A stretch of 64,000 bases of DNA, from assembly GCF_003985145.1 (NCBI RefSeq), contig NZ_ML133531.1, forward strand, positions 1-64,000, written 5' to 3'. The notes under the pieces are model-generated. The model did not search any database, was not told the DNA's origin, and saw only the letters and a program-made list of their open reading frames with translations. Position numbers and translations under genes: made by a program. Source of the DNA: Rhizobium anhuiense. Lineage in GTDB: Bacteria; Pseudomonadota; Alphaproteobacteria; Rhizobiales; Rhizobiaceae. This document shows, piece by piece, positions 9,394-16,536 of the stretch; positions within the stretch are counted from its first letter, which is position 1, and each line of letters opens with the position of its first letter.

Positions 9394-9909
9394 ATGAATA
9401 TCCGGAAACGCGATTTTCTGAGATTGGGCGGCAGCGCGGCCATCGCCCTGGTCGCTGCCGCATCGCCAGCCACTTTGAATCTCGACGGTTTCCTTCCTGG
9501 TCTGGCGGTGGAACGCGCACAGGCAAAAGACGGCAACAACGGCAATGGCGGCGGTAACGGCAATGGGGGAGGGAACGGCAACAGCGGCAATGGCAACGGG
9601 GGAGGGAATGGGAATAGTGGCGGCAGCGGCAATGGCTCGGGAAATGGCAATAGCGGTGGCAACTCCGGTAGCGGTTCTGGATCCTCTTCCAGTTCCTCTT
9701 CAAATACCTCTTCTACAGGGGCGTCGGGAGGATCGGGAACGAAAGCGACCGAAGCGTCCGATGGCTCGATCAATGTCCGTCACGCGAATGGCATCACGGA
9801 AAGCCTGCGCAGTGGCCGCTACATCATGAAGGACTCGAAAGGGCGGACGATCGTAAGCCGGCAGGCGACGGCCAACGATGCCCTCCGATTGAGCCGTTTC
9901 TTTCGCTAA
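9394..9909 (+). CDS. Tat-exported Gly/Asn/Ser-rich repeat protein
   Basis: 171 aa. The N-terminus MNIRKRDFLRLGGSAAIALV is a twin-arginine-like signal (RKRDFLRLGG) with a hydrophobic stretch. Residues about 45-90 are runs of GNGGGNGN-type repeats, then a serine/threonine tract. The last 45 residues form a compact charged module (INVRHANGITESLRSGRY) ending in RFFR. No catalytic motif is visible. The upstream ATG at 9352 adds a poor basic leader, so the ATG at 9394 (GAGG upstream) is preferred. A secreted or cell-surface structural protein is inferred; the C-terminal module may bind a partner. Confidence 0.75.
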   Translation: MNIRKRDFLRLGGSAAIALVAAASPATLNLDGFLPGLAVERAQAKDGNNGNGGGNGNGGGNGNSGNGNGGGNGNSGGSGNGSGNGNSGGNSGSGSGSSSSSSSNTSSTGASGGSGTKATEASDGSINVRHANGITESLRSGRYIMKDSKGRTIVSRQATANDALRLSRFFR

Positions 9910-9924
9910 AAGCTGAATCTTGTT

Positions 9925-10548
9925 TTAATGCAGTTCGCGCCATTGCAGAGCCGCTTCCGTCCTGTTCGAGGCGCCGAGCTTGCTCAGAATCTGGGTCATA
10001 TGGTGTTTCACGGTCTTTTCCTGCAGGCCGAGACGCAAGCCGATATGCTTGTTTGACAAGCCTTGAGCGACAAGATCCATCACCTCGCGTTCCCGTGGCG
10101 TCAGACTGCTTTTATCCGACGTTCCGCCATTCAGTGAATTCTCCATGACCTTTGCCGACATGGTTGGCGAGATATATCGCGTTCCACCGAGGACGGTTTG
10201 GATTGCTTCGGCGAGACCGCGGGAGCCGACACCCTTCAGAACATAACCCATCGCGCCCCGTTGCAGAGCGTCAAGCAAGGTGTCCACCTCCTCGGATACC
10301 GTCAACATCAGCACTTTCGTCGTCGGGCTCCGCTCCAGGACGTTGCTGATCGCAGACAGCCCGCCGCCGGGCATCGAGACATCGAGGAGCATAATGTCGG
10401 GGCGGTTGTCCGAAGCGATCATCGCCGCGTCATCGCTGCTGGCGCCTTCGCCAATGACGACAAAGCTGCTGATCTCCGACAAGCTGCGCGTGACGCCCTC
10501 GCGAAAAAGCGGGTGGTCGTCCACGACGCCGATGGTGATTGATGTCAT
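9925..10548 (-). CDS. NarL/FixJ-family response regulator
   Basis: 207 aa two-component regulator. The receiver domain is residues 4-120, with acidic pocket DD at 10-11 and phospho-acceptor D56 (MLLDVSMP). The GerE/LuxR-type helix-turn-helix lies near 140-205 (LTPREREVMDLVAQG, KTVKHHMTQILSKL). The ATG is preceded by GGGAG and lies 2 bases after the stop of the upstream sensor kinase gene, so the pair is one translationally coupled operon. DNA targets are unknown; the recurring GGACCAAAGTC motif around this locus is a candidate. Confidence 0.95.
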   Translation of the reverse strand: MTSITIGVVDDHPLFREGVTRSLSEISSFVVIGEGASSDDAAMIASDNRPDIMLLDVSMPGGGLSAISNVLERSPTTKVLMLTVSEEVDTLLDALQRGAMGYVLKGVGSRGLAEAIQTVLGGTRYISPTMSAKVMENSLNGGTSDKSSLTPREREVMDLVAQGLSNKHIGLRLGLQEKTVKHHMTQILSKLGASNRTEAALQWRELH

Positions 10549-10550
10549 CT

Positions 10551-11939
10551 CTAATCTCCCACTTCCATAGGCTCGAAGGTCATGGTCACGGTCGTCCCAC
10601 CTTCCCCTGTCTTGATGTCGAAGGATCCTCCGAGGCTGTCGATGCGTTCCCGAAGTCCGACAAGACCGAGGCTCGCTGGCCTCACCTCGGTCGGATCGAA
10701 GCCATTGCCGCGATCGCTGACCTCGACACGGACATGGCCTTTGTGCGAGACGGCGCTGACAGCCTGCTGAACGCCGCCGCCGTGGCGATAGGCGTTGTTC
10801 AAGGCTTCCTGGACGAAGCGATAGATACAGATCTTCACGGCAGGAGCAAGTTCAGGTCCATCCTCGTCGATGACGGTTTCGACATTGGTTTCTGTCTTAT
10901 GCTGATGCGCTTCGACGACCCGCATGACGATCTCGGTGATCGATGACTTCTCGATCTGCGGCAGCACCAGCCCGCTACAGATATTGCGGATCTCCGTCAT
11001 CGCCTCGGCAAGGCTCGAGCGTATCCAGGAAAGCTCTTTCTCGCGTGCTTCGGGCTCTGTGGAAGCGTTGATCAACAAATCGCTGTCCAGCCGCAATGAG
11101 GCATAGGCGATGTGCTGGGCCGGACCGTCGTGCAGATCGGCGCCGATGCTGCGCAGATATGTTTCGTTGAGCGCCGCCGCCCGCTGGGAGGCGCGCTGCA
11201 GCCGCCGCTGAAGCCCGCGATTTTCCGAAAGCAGCGCAGACAGTTCATTGACCCGTTCCTTGAGATCCTTGCGTTGCGCCTCGATCGTGCGACTGCCCCG
11301 AAATACCAGAGCGGAGAGAATAAGGAAAAAGATTGCCGTGAGAGCGGCGACGGCGCCCCAGCTCCGGAGCCTGGCATGCGCCAGACTGTCGCTCAGTCCT
11401 TCTGCCGTCTCGTAGAACTCAAGGACGGCGACCGCCTGTCCGGACCAAGGCTGGAGGACAGGATTGTAGATTTCCATGAGCGGCTTGCCGAGTGCGCGCT
11501 CCTCGCTGCTTTCCGGATCGCTGGCGATCTCGTAGCGCGCAACCAGAGACCCTGCGAATGCGCTGCGGAGTTTGTCGTTGACCGGGAATCTCTTTCCCAC
11601 CAGTTCCTTCTCGTTCGAATAAAGGATGGTGCCGTCGCCTCGCCACAGCTTGAACGAAACAAGACGCCTGCCGAGCGCACCCTGGCCGAGCGTCTCGTCG
11701 AGAGCCTGGGCACTGCCTTCGTCCAGCAGCGATTCCTTTTGCATGTCGGGAAGCAGCGGCGCGACGACGCTGTCCACATATAGTGCCGTTGCAGCACCGG
11801 AATTGTGGATGACTGCCTCCTCTATGAGGTGGGTGACGAGAATGCCCACCAAGAACATGGTGGCGATCGATATGAGCCCACCCGCGACGAAGAACTGGGA
11901 GGCGAGGGTGCGGGCATTCCAGCGGCGAAGCCAATTCAT
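10551..11939 (-). CDS. Membrane sensor histidine kinase, HisKA_3 type
   Basis: 462 aa. TM1 is about residues 16-38 and TM2 about 194-214, flanking a periplasmic sensor of some 155 residues. A coiled coil (215-265) leads to the phospho-acceptor histidine H270 (DLHDGPAQH), then a HATPase domain with N-box NNAYRHGG, G1 DRGNGFD and G2 GLVGLRERI. This is the NarX/DegS-like class that pairs with NarL-type regulators, and its partner gene follows directly. The signal sensed is not evident; no known ligand motif is seen in the periplasmic part. Confidence 0.95.
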   Translation of the reverse strand: MNWLRRWNARTLASQFFVAGGLISIATMFLVGILVTHLIEEAVIHNSGAATALYVDSVVAPLLPDMQKESLLDEGSAQALDETLGQGALGRRLVSFKLWRGDGTILYSNEKELVGKRFPVNDKLRSAFAGSLVARYEIASDPESSEERALGKPLMEIYNPVLQPWSGQAVAVLEFYETAEGLSDSLAHARLRSWGAVAALTAIFFLILSALVFRGSRTIEAQRKDLKERVNELSALLSENRGLQRRLQRASQRAAALNETYLRSIGADLHDGPAQHIAYASLRLDSDLLINASTEPEAREKELSWIRSSLAEAMTEIRNICSGLVLPQIEKSSITEIVMRVVEAHQHKTETNVETVIDEDGPELAPAVKICIYRFVQEALNNAYRHGGGVQQAVSAVSHKGHVRVEVSDRGNGFDPTEVRPASLGLVGLRERIDSLGGSFDIKTGEGGTTVTMTFEPMEVGD

Positions 11940-12002
11940 TTTGATACCGGCGAGAGACTTGCAGAATAACCTACCGCTTCTTTAGAGTTTTTCCAAACGG
12001 TG

Positions 12003-12179
12003 TCAGGGTGCATTCCTCGTATCGAAGATCTCGGCGCCCGCTATGCTCTGGGTCAACCGGAGGCTATCGCCCGACATGGCTGCGCCGAAAACGTAGAGAA
12101 GGGCGGCCAGAACGATAACAAGAGCGAAAACGGACGCGCTGCAGGCGCCATTGATTCGGGATCTATTAGTCCGGGACAT
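12003..12179 (-). CDS. Small single-span membrane protein, candidate EcfG target
   Basis: 58 aa: a basic N-terminus (MSRTNRSR), one hydrophobic helix (about 13-36, SVFALVIVLAALLYVFG) and a short polar tail. A textbook ribosome site AAGGAG sits 8 bases before the ATG, which decides this start over longer in-frame ones. A consensus EcfG promoter lies 28-53 bases upstream. No family is recognised; rhizobial general-stress regulons contain many such single-span proteins. Confidence 0.75.
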   Translation of the reverse strand: MSRTNRSRINGACSASVFALVIVLAALLYVFGAAMSGDSLRLTQSIAGAEIFDTRNAP

Positions 12180-12206
12180 GTTCGGATCTCCTTCGGTATC
12201 GTTCGA

Positions 12207-12232
12207 AACGGAGCGGAACCGGTGCCCGTTCC
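12207..12232 (-). promoter_or_regulatory. EcfG (general stress sigma) promoter
   Basis: Minus strand GGAAC, 17 bases, CGTT, exact matches to both elements, directly upstream of the 58-aa membrane protein gene and its strong ribosome site. The predicted start of transcription is roughly 20 bases before the ATG. Confidence 0.78.
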
Positions 12233-12260
12233 ACATTGGGGCTTGGGTCGGAGAAGGGTG

Positions 12261-12271
12261 GGACCAAGGTC
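12261..12271 (+). promoter_or_regulatory. GGACCAAGGTC motif, copy 2
   Basis: Same family as the motif at 9263 with one base change; here GACC-AA-GGTC is symmetrical. It is 70 bases before the methyltransferase start and about 80 bases before the divergent small membrane protein gene, upstream of the latter's EcfG promoter. Confidence 0.35.
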
Positions 12272-12340
12272 TGATCCCGTGGACATTCGCAGATTCAGGC
12301 ATATTTCAGGCTCGATGGGCTCGGGTCTGGAGGTTTGCGA

Positions 12341-13183
12341 GTGACAGCTTCTATCGATATCGAAGGCGGCGCCGGCGCCGGATCTCTGGCGCTTTTTCCG
12401 GAAAGCGTTGCCGACCTATACGAGACCTTTCTCGTGCCGATCCTCTTCGAACCCTATGCATCGGAAATGGCAATCATCGCCGAACGGTCGCAACCAGGCA
12501 GTGTTCTCGAGGTCGCTGCGGGGACGGGCGCTTTGACACGCGCTCTGCGGGCGAGGCTTGATCCAGCAACCGAGATCGTTGCTACCGACCTCAGCCAGGC
12601 GATGATTGACGTCGGCGCATCTTCGCTGACGCTGTCGCGGACCCACTGGATGCACGCCGATGCGCAAGATCTGCCGTTTGCGCCCTCGATGTTCGATCTC
12701 GTCGTCTGCCAGTTCGGCGTGATGTTCTTTCCTGATAAGCCGAAGGCCTATGGCGAGGCTAAAAGAGTGTTGCGCAGCGGCGGTCATTTTCTGTTCTCGA
12801 CGTGGGATTCACTCGAGGCCAACGATTTCGCAAGATGTGTGGATGAATGCCTGGGAAGGTTCTTCCCGTCAGATCCGCCGGATTTTTTCAGGCGCTTGCC
12901 ATATTCCTACTTCGACCCCGATCTGATCAAGGCGCAACTGACTGCGGCGGGGTTTGATGCGGTGTCCTGCGATCGGGTCGAATTGACATCCGTCGCAGCC
13001 ACCGCGCGCGACGTGGCTGCGGCGTTCTGCCAAGGCACTCCGCTCAGGGGAGAAATCGAACAGCGGGCGCCGGAACGTATGTCGGAAATCGTCGATCAAG
13101 TGGCCGAGCGCGTGGAATCGCGCTACGGAGCCCGTCCTAGCGGCGGCATGAGCGCGCTCATCGCCGCCGGCCGCGCACCATAA
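12341..13183 (+). CDS. Class I SAM-dependent methyltransferase
   Basis: 280 aa UbiE/MenG-like methyltransferase. Motif I is VLEVAAGTGALTRAL (about residues 50-64); the acidic loop (VATDLSQAM) and motif II (FDLVVCQFGVMFFPD) follow, and motif III is VLRSGGHFLFSTW. GTG at 12341 is chosen because GGAGG lies 7 bases upstream; an in-frame TTG two codons earlier sits on the ribosome site. The gene stands alone, convergent with the hypothetical gene at 13242. The substrate is unknown; it resembles the second methyltransferase at 52808 in layout. Confidence 0.88.
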   Translation: MTASIDIEGGAGAGSLALFPESVADLYETFLVPILFEPYASEMAIIAERSQPGSVLEVAAGTGALTRALRARLDPATEIVATDLSQAMIDVGASSLTLSRTHWMHADAQDLPFAPSMFDLVVCQFGVMFFPDKPKAYGEAKRVLRSGGHFLFSTWDSLEANDFARCVDECLGRFFPSDPPDFFRRLPYSYFDPDLIKAQLTAAGFDAVSCDRVELTSVAATARDVAAAFCQGTPLRGEIEQRAPERMSEIVDQVAERVESRYGARPSGGMSALIAAGRAP

Positions 13184-13241
13184 TGCTGCGTGGCGCGGGG
13201 TGTCGTCTCGATCAGGCGCTTCCTCAGGCGGTCCAAGAGAT

Positions 13242-13535
13242 CTATCCGCCCGGATATGACGGCTCATCGGACTTTAGCGGGTCTGCGTAGGAGGCGTCCT
13301 CTATCGCGCGGATGACGTGCCGCTCGATCACCAAACAGGTCTCGTCGTACTCTTGCACCAGGTTCGGATTGAACCGTCGCTTTCGAACGGAGTCGCGGGC
13401 TTCGACTGCCATCTGATAGGCTTCGAAGAGCTCGAGCAGCCACGGGTCGCGCGCTTCCATGATCAGCTTCCGCATCTGCGGCAGGCGCATCGCCAGGCGC
13501 CTGCGTCCGGCTTCCCGACGGTTGGATCGCGCCAT
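13242..13535 (-). CDS. Hypothetical protein
   Basis: 97 aa, arginine-rich N-terminus (MARSNRREAGRRR) followed by predicted helices and a proline-containing acidic tail. No family, signal peptide or membrane segment is recognised. AAGGAG abuts the ATG and a second AGGAG lies 13 bases upstream. It is convergent with the methyltransferase gene and divergent from the DUF1236 gene. The protein sequence is not the Arg/Pro/Ala-rich type expected of a shadow frame apart from its N-terminus, so it is probably real. Confidence 0.55.
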   Translation of the reverse strand: MARSNRREAGRRRLAMRLPQMRKLIMEARDPWLLELFEAYQMAVEARDSVRKRRFNPNLVQEYDETCLVIERHVIRAIEDASYADPLKSDEPSYPGG

Positions 13536-13620
13536 CTCCTTCGATCTCCTGCTTATGCCCGCGATTACGCGGCTTCTGGATTCTGAAATAGCGTCGGCAA
13601 CGGACGTTGGAATGGGTTTA

Positions 13621-13631
13621 GGACCAAAGGC
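13621..13631 (+). promoter_or_regulatory. GGACCAAAGGC motif, copy 3
   Basis: Third member of the motif group, 102 bases before the DUF1236 gene and 86 bases from the divergent hypothetical gene. Differs from copy 1 by one base. Confidence 0.33.
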
Positions 13632-13661
13632 CGGGATCGCTCAGACTGAGGTCCGGGGCGT

Positions 13662-13686
13662 GGAACGACCCCGCCTCCAGCCAGTT
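13662..13686 (+). promoter_or_regulatory. Possible EcfG-like promoter, weak
   Basis: GGAAC, 16 bases, AGTT: the -10 differs from CGTT by one base. It lies about 45 bases before the DUF1236 start with a good ribosome site between. Listed because two nearby genes have perfect EcfG promoters. Confidence 0.3.
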
Positions 13687-13732
13687 GGTTTGGCAGCGGT
13701 CACGAAGGCCGCTCCAACACAAGGAGGAAACA

Positions 13733-14131
13733 ATGCTCTCCAAACTTATCGTCGGCGCAGCAACTGCCGCGACCCTCATGTCGGGCGTCGCATTCGCCCA
13801 ATCCTCGACCGTCAATGGTGCGGCCGGCGGTGCAATCACCGGAGCGATCGTCGGTGGTCCCGTTGGCGCTGCTGTCGGCGGCGTTGCCGGCGCAGTCGTG
13901 GGCACGGCGATCGATCCGCCGCCGGCAAAGGTCGTCACCTATGTCCGCGAGGCCCCGGCGCCCTCGGCACGCGTGGTCGTGAAGGAAAAGGTCGTTATCG
14001 GTCAACCCCTGCCGGAGACGGTCGTCGTCACGCCCATTCCGGACGACCCCACCTATGCTTACGCGGTGGTCAATGATGAACGCGTCATCGTCGAACCGTC
14101 GTCCCGCAAGGTGATCCAGGTTATCAAGTGA
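13733..14131 (+). CDS. DUF1236-family exported protein
   Basis: 132 aa. A cleavable signal peptide (MLSKLIVGAATAATLMSG to AFAQ) is followed by a glycine/alanine-rich hydrophobic stretch (GGAITGAIVGGPVGAAVGG) resembling glycine-zipper or OmpA-linker segments, then a C-terminal DUF1236-like module with VKEKVVIGQPLP and YAVVNDERVIVEPSSRKV. The ribosome site AAGGAGGAAACA fixes the start. Envelope-located and probably stress-related, since such proteins are widespread in Rhizobiales near EcfG-controlled genes. Its molecular role is unknown. Confidence 0.85.
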   Translation: MLSKLIVGAATAATLMSGVAFAQSSTVNGAAGGAITGAIVGGPVGAAVGGVAGAVVGTAIDPPPAKVVTYVREAPAPSARVVVKEKVVIGQPLPETVVVTPIPDDPTYAYAVVNDERVIVEPSSRKVIQVIK

Positions 14132-14198
14132 CCTGATCCTCTGCGCGGCCTCTGCCGCACCTTCCTTCCGGAAATCAACTTTTAAGGACCCGAGAACC

Positions 14199-14231
14199 GC
14201 CGCACGACGGACGCCAGCGTCGTCGTGCGGC
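14199..14231 (+). terminator. Hairpin after the DUF1236 gene
   Basis: Arms GCCGCACGAC and GTCGTGCGGC pair perfectly, extended inside by GACG/CGTC with one bulged G and a CCAG loop. No T-tract follows, so termination would be inefficient; it could instead be an RNA-processing hairpin between the two genes. Confidence 0.45.
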
Positions 14232-14280
14232 CAAAGCAACGAGCCGGCGGCCCTGCGCCGCCGGGCCTGAGGAGAGGAAC

Positions 14281-14448
14281 ATGATCTATTCCGAAGAGAA
14301 ATCCGGTGGTCTGGCCGTGCCGCTGATCGCCATCATGCTGGCTATTGCCGGCATTCTCGCCGTGCTTGTCGCTACCGGCGGCCGAGAGAGCGCGGCTGTC
14401 GGCCGCGTCTGGGTTCCCCAGGCGCAACAGCAAGGTTCGGGACAATGA
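14281..14448 (+). CDS. Small single-span membrane protein overlapping the BA14K gene
   Basis: 55 codons with a strong ribosome site (GAGGAGAGGAAC) before the ATG. Charged N-terminus (MIYSEEKSGG), one hydrophobic helix at about 11-31 (AVPLIAIMLAIAGILAVLV) and a glutamine-rich tail. Its TGA overlaps the ATG of the BA14K gene (ATGA), which is typical of coupled genes and strongly supports it being translated. No homologous family is recognised. Probably an envelope partner of the BA14K protein. Confidence 0.7.
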   Translation: MIYSEEKSGGLAVPLIAIMLAIAGILAVLVATGGRESAAVGRVWVPQAQQQGSGQ

Positions 14449-15026
14449 ACGCCATCGCATCCCTTGCCTTTGGCATTGTCAGCTCTGTCGGAGCCTGCAT
14501 CGCTGCCGCATCTGTCGCGTCCCACGTCGTGGCGGAGTCCGAACCACACACCTTCAACGACCTCGCAGCACGCGATCTATGGACGACGACGCCAGTGAAA
14601 ATCGACCCGCGGCAGCAGCGCTATGAGCGAATTCCGCCGCTCTATTCCAGCTATGTCACCGAGGCGCCGGCGATCATGATGTCAGCGGCAAGATCGGATG
14701 CCGCTCGCCCGTCAACCGAACTTCCGCCGCCTCAGCCAAAACTTTCGGCCGAACACCTTGCCTGGTGTGGGGAACGCTACCGCTCCTTCAATCCCGAAAC
14801 GAACACTTATCGATCCTATAGCGGCGAGACCCGCGAGTGCTCGCCGCCGTTCCGGCAGATCACCGCGGAATCCGATGAACGCGTCGGCATGAAAGCGAAT
14901 GCACAGGCGGCAGCCCGGTGCGCTGCTCGCTACAAGTCGTATCGACCGGAAGACAACACATATCAACCATGGGATGGACCGAGACGCTCCTGCGACATGT
15001 CGGATCTCCTTGCGACGCGCAATTGA
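14445..15026 (+). CDS. BA14K-family protein with two repeats
   Basis: 193 aa exported protein. A hydrophobic N-terminal segment (about residues 5-28) acts as signal or anchor. Two BA14K-type repeats follow: WCGERYRSFNPETNTY (near 106) and CAARYKSYRPEDNTY (near 163), each followed by a G-x-x-R-x-C element (GETRECS, GPRRSC) with conserved cysteines. The family is named after a Brucella immunoreactive, lectin-like antigen. It is coupled by a 4-base overlap to the small membrane protein upstream. Role likely in the envelope; ligand unknown. Confidence 0.85.
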   Translation: MNAIASLAFGIVSSVGACIAAASVASHVVAESEPHTFNDLAARDLWTTTPVKIDPRQQRYERIPPLYSSYVTEAPAIMMSAARSDAARPSTELPPPQPKLSAEHLAWCGERYRSFNPETNTYRSYSGETRECSPPFRQITAESDERVGMKANAQAAARCAARYKSYRPEDNTYQPWDGPRRSCDMSDLLATRN

Positions 15027-15075
15027 TCATCGGGGGTGGGCGCGGTCTATGCCAAGCTGCACTGACCGGGATGTC

Positions 15076-15086
15076 GGACCAAAGTC
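15076..15086 (+). promoter_or_regulatory. GGACCAAAGTC motif, copy 4
   Basis: Best copy of the group: CGGAC-CAAA-GTCCG is a perfect 5-base inverted repeat around a 4-base spacer. It lies 58 bases before the small gene at 15144 and about 50 bases after the BA14K stop. Confidence 0.38.
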
Positions 15087-15143
15087 CGTGTTACAAACGC
15101 TGCGGTTGTGATAACCGGTTGTATTAGAGGTTGGAGATCGGGG

Positions 15144-15458
15144 ATGGCAACGACGCTGATAACGGAAATCCAGCAGGCGCAGACAAGGCTCCCGTTCTTG
15201 AGCAGGGCGGATAGAGGAGCCCTCATCGTTCGCATCCTCCACGAACTGAAGGCGCATCGGCGGGAGGCGCTCGGAAACGTGCCGGCCGAGCGCTGCGTTT
15301 GGATCGACACCCTCATCGCCTCCGTGTCTTCGACGATCTCGGAAATCGTCAGCATGCAGGACGCCGAGTTCAATCGTGTCCTGAACGAGTTCGAAAAGCT
15401 AATGGCGACGCTCGATGACATTTCGCATACGAAGAAGCGGCCGAAGACAATTCATTGA
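15144..15458 (+). CDS. Hypothetical helical protein
   Basis: 104 aa, largely alpha-helical and soluble, beginning MATTLITEIQQAQTRL; a C-terminal lysine/arginine patch follows (KKRPKTIH). No family recognised. TGGAGATCGGGG precedes the ATG, favouring this start over an in-frame one 12 codons upstream. It sits after one of the GGACCAAAGTC motifs. The opposite strand is also open for much of this stretch, but its predicted product has shadow-like composition, so the plus-strand reading is preferred. Confidence 0.55.
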   Translation: MATTLITEIQQAQTRLPFLSRADRGALIVRILHELKAHRREALGNVPAERCVWIDTLIASVSSTISEIVSMQDAEFNRVLNEFEKLMATLDDISHTKKRPKTIH

Positions 15459-15484
15459 GGAATACATTGGCAGGCACTTACCCA

Positions 15485-16378
15485 TCAGCTTCGATGGCGT
15501 AGCGCATCCACCAGAGCGACGAAGGCTGGAGAGGACTGCCTTCTGCTGGGATAGTAGAGATGGTAGCCATCCCAGTGTGGTGAAAAGGATTGCAGCACGC
15601 GTCTCAGATGGCCCTTTGCGATATGGGCAAGAGCGACATCTTCCGGCACGTATGCCAGGCCAAGTCCGTGCAGAGCCGCTTCCACACTCTGATAGGAGTT
15701 GTTGAAGGCAAGCTGTCCCTCCACTCTGATCCTGATTTCTTTCCCATTGTCTTCGAACTCCCATGCCCAGAAGCCCCCGTAGGTCGGCAGGCGCTCGTTG
15801 ATGCAGTTGTGGCGGACGAGGTCCTGCGGATGCTCCGGAATCCCCATGCTGTCGAAATAGGAGGGCGCGCCAACGACGGCAAAAGGGAAATCAGGCCCAA
15901 TGCGCGTCGAGATCATGTCTTTCGCCACCTGCTCTCCCATCCGGACGCCCGCGTCGAAGCGCTCCGTCACGATGTCGGACAGTCCGTTCTCGCGTATCAG
16001 TTCGACTTTGATGTCAGGGTTGTCCGGCAGGAAGCGCTGAAGCTTCGGCCAGATGATGCAGTTGATAGCGTGATCGGATGCCGTGATGCGAATGTTCCCG
16101 GCGGGTCTTTCCCGGAGCGCCGTGAGAGCGTCGAGCTGAGCATCGATCTCGTCGAAATGTGGCCCCACGCCTTGAAATAATCGTTCTCCCGCTTCGGTGA
16201 GCGAAACGGCTCGGGTGGTCCGGGTCAGAAGGCGGATGCCCAGGCGCGCCTCGAGCTGGCGGACGATATGGCTGAGTGCCGACTGGGACACGCCCAGCTT
16301 CGCAGCGGCGCGCGTAAAGCTCTTCTCTCGGGCGACCGCCAGAAAAACCATCAGGTCATTGACGTTCTCGCGCGGCAT
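15485..16378 (-). CDS. LysR-family transcriptional regulator
   Basis: 297 aa. N-terminal winged helix-turn-helix (residues 4-62; KLGVSQSALSHIVRQLEARLG) and a C-terminal effector domain with the LysR pattern (GNIRITASDHAIN, FDAGVRMGEQV). The ATG at 16378 has AAGGAG 7 bases upstream; in-frame codons further up encode a non-conserved leader. It is divergent from the L,D-transpeptidase gene with about 160 bases between them. The target is unknown; members of this subgroup (with GFWAWEF) often control adjacent oxidoreductases, none of which is present here. Confidence 0.93.
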   Translation of the reverse strand: MPRENVNDLMVFLAVAREKSFTRAAAKLGVSQSALSHIVRQLEARLGIRLLTRTTRAVSLTEAGERLFQGVGPHFDEIDAQLDALTALRERPAGNIRITASDHAINCIIWPKLQRFLPDNPDIKVELIRENGLSDIVTERFDAGVRMGEQVAKDMISTRIGPDFPFAVVGAPSYFDSMGIPEHPQDLVRHNCINERLPTYGGFWAWEFEDNGKEIRIRVEGQLAFNNSYQSVEAALHGLGLAYVPEDVALAHIAKGHLRRVLQSFSPHWDGYHLYYPSRRQSSPAFVALVDALRHRS

Positions 16379-16536
16379 TGATGGGCTCCTTCGGATCAAA
16401 TGGCGGTTGTACCGAATTTGCAGGGGCCGGACATTGAAATCATCGTGAACATATGGCCGATACGTGCGCTGTCGGCGGAATTCTCCAACCGTCTCGTCGC
16501 AATGGAACAAGTTGCAGCGCTGGCCATTTGTCGTCC

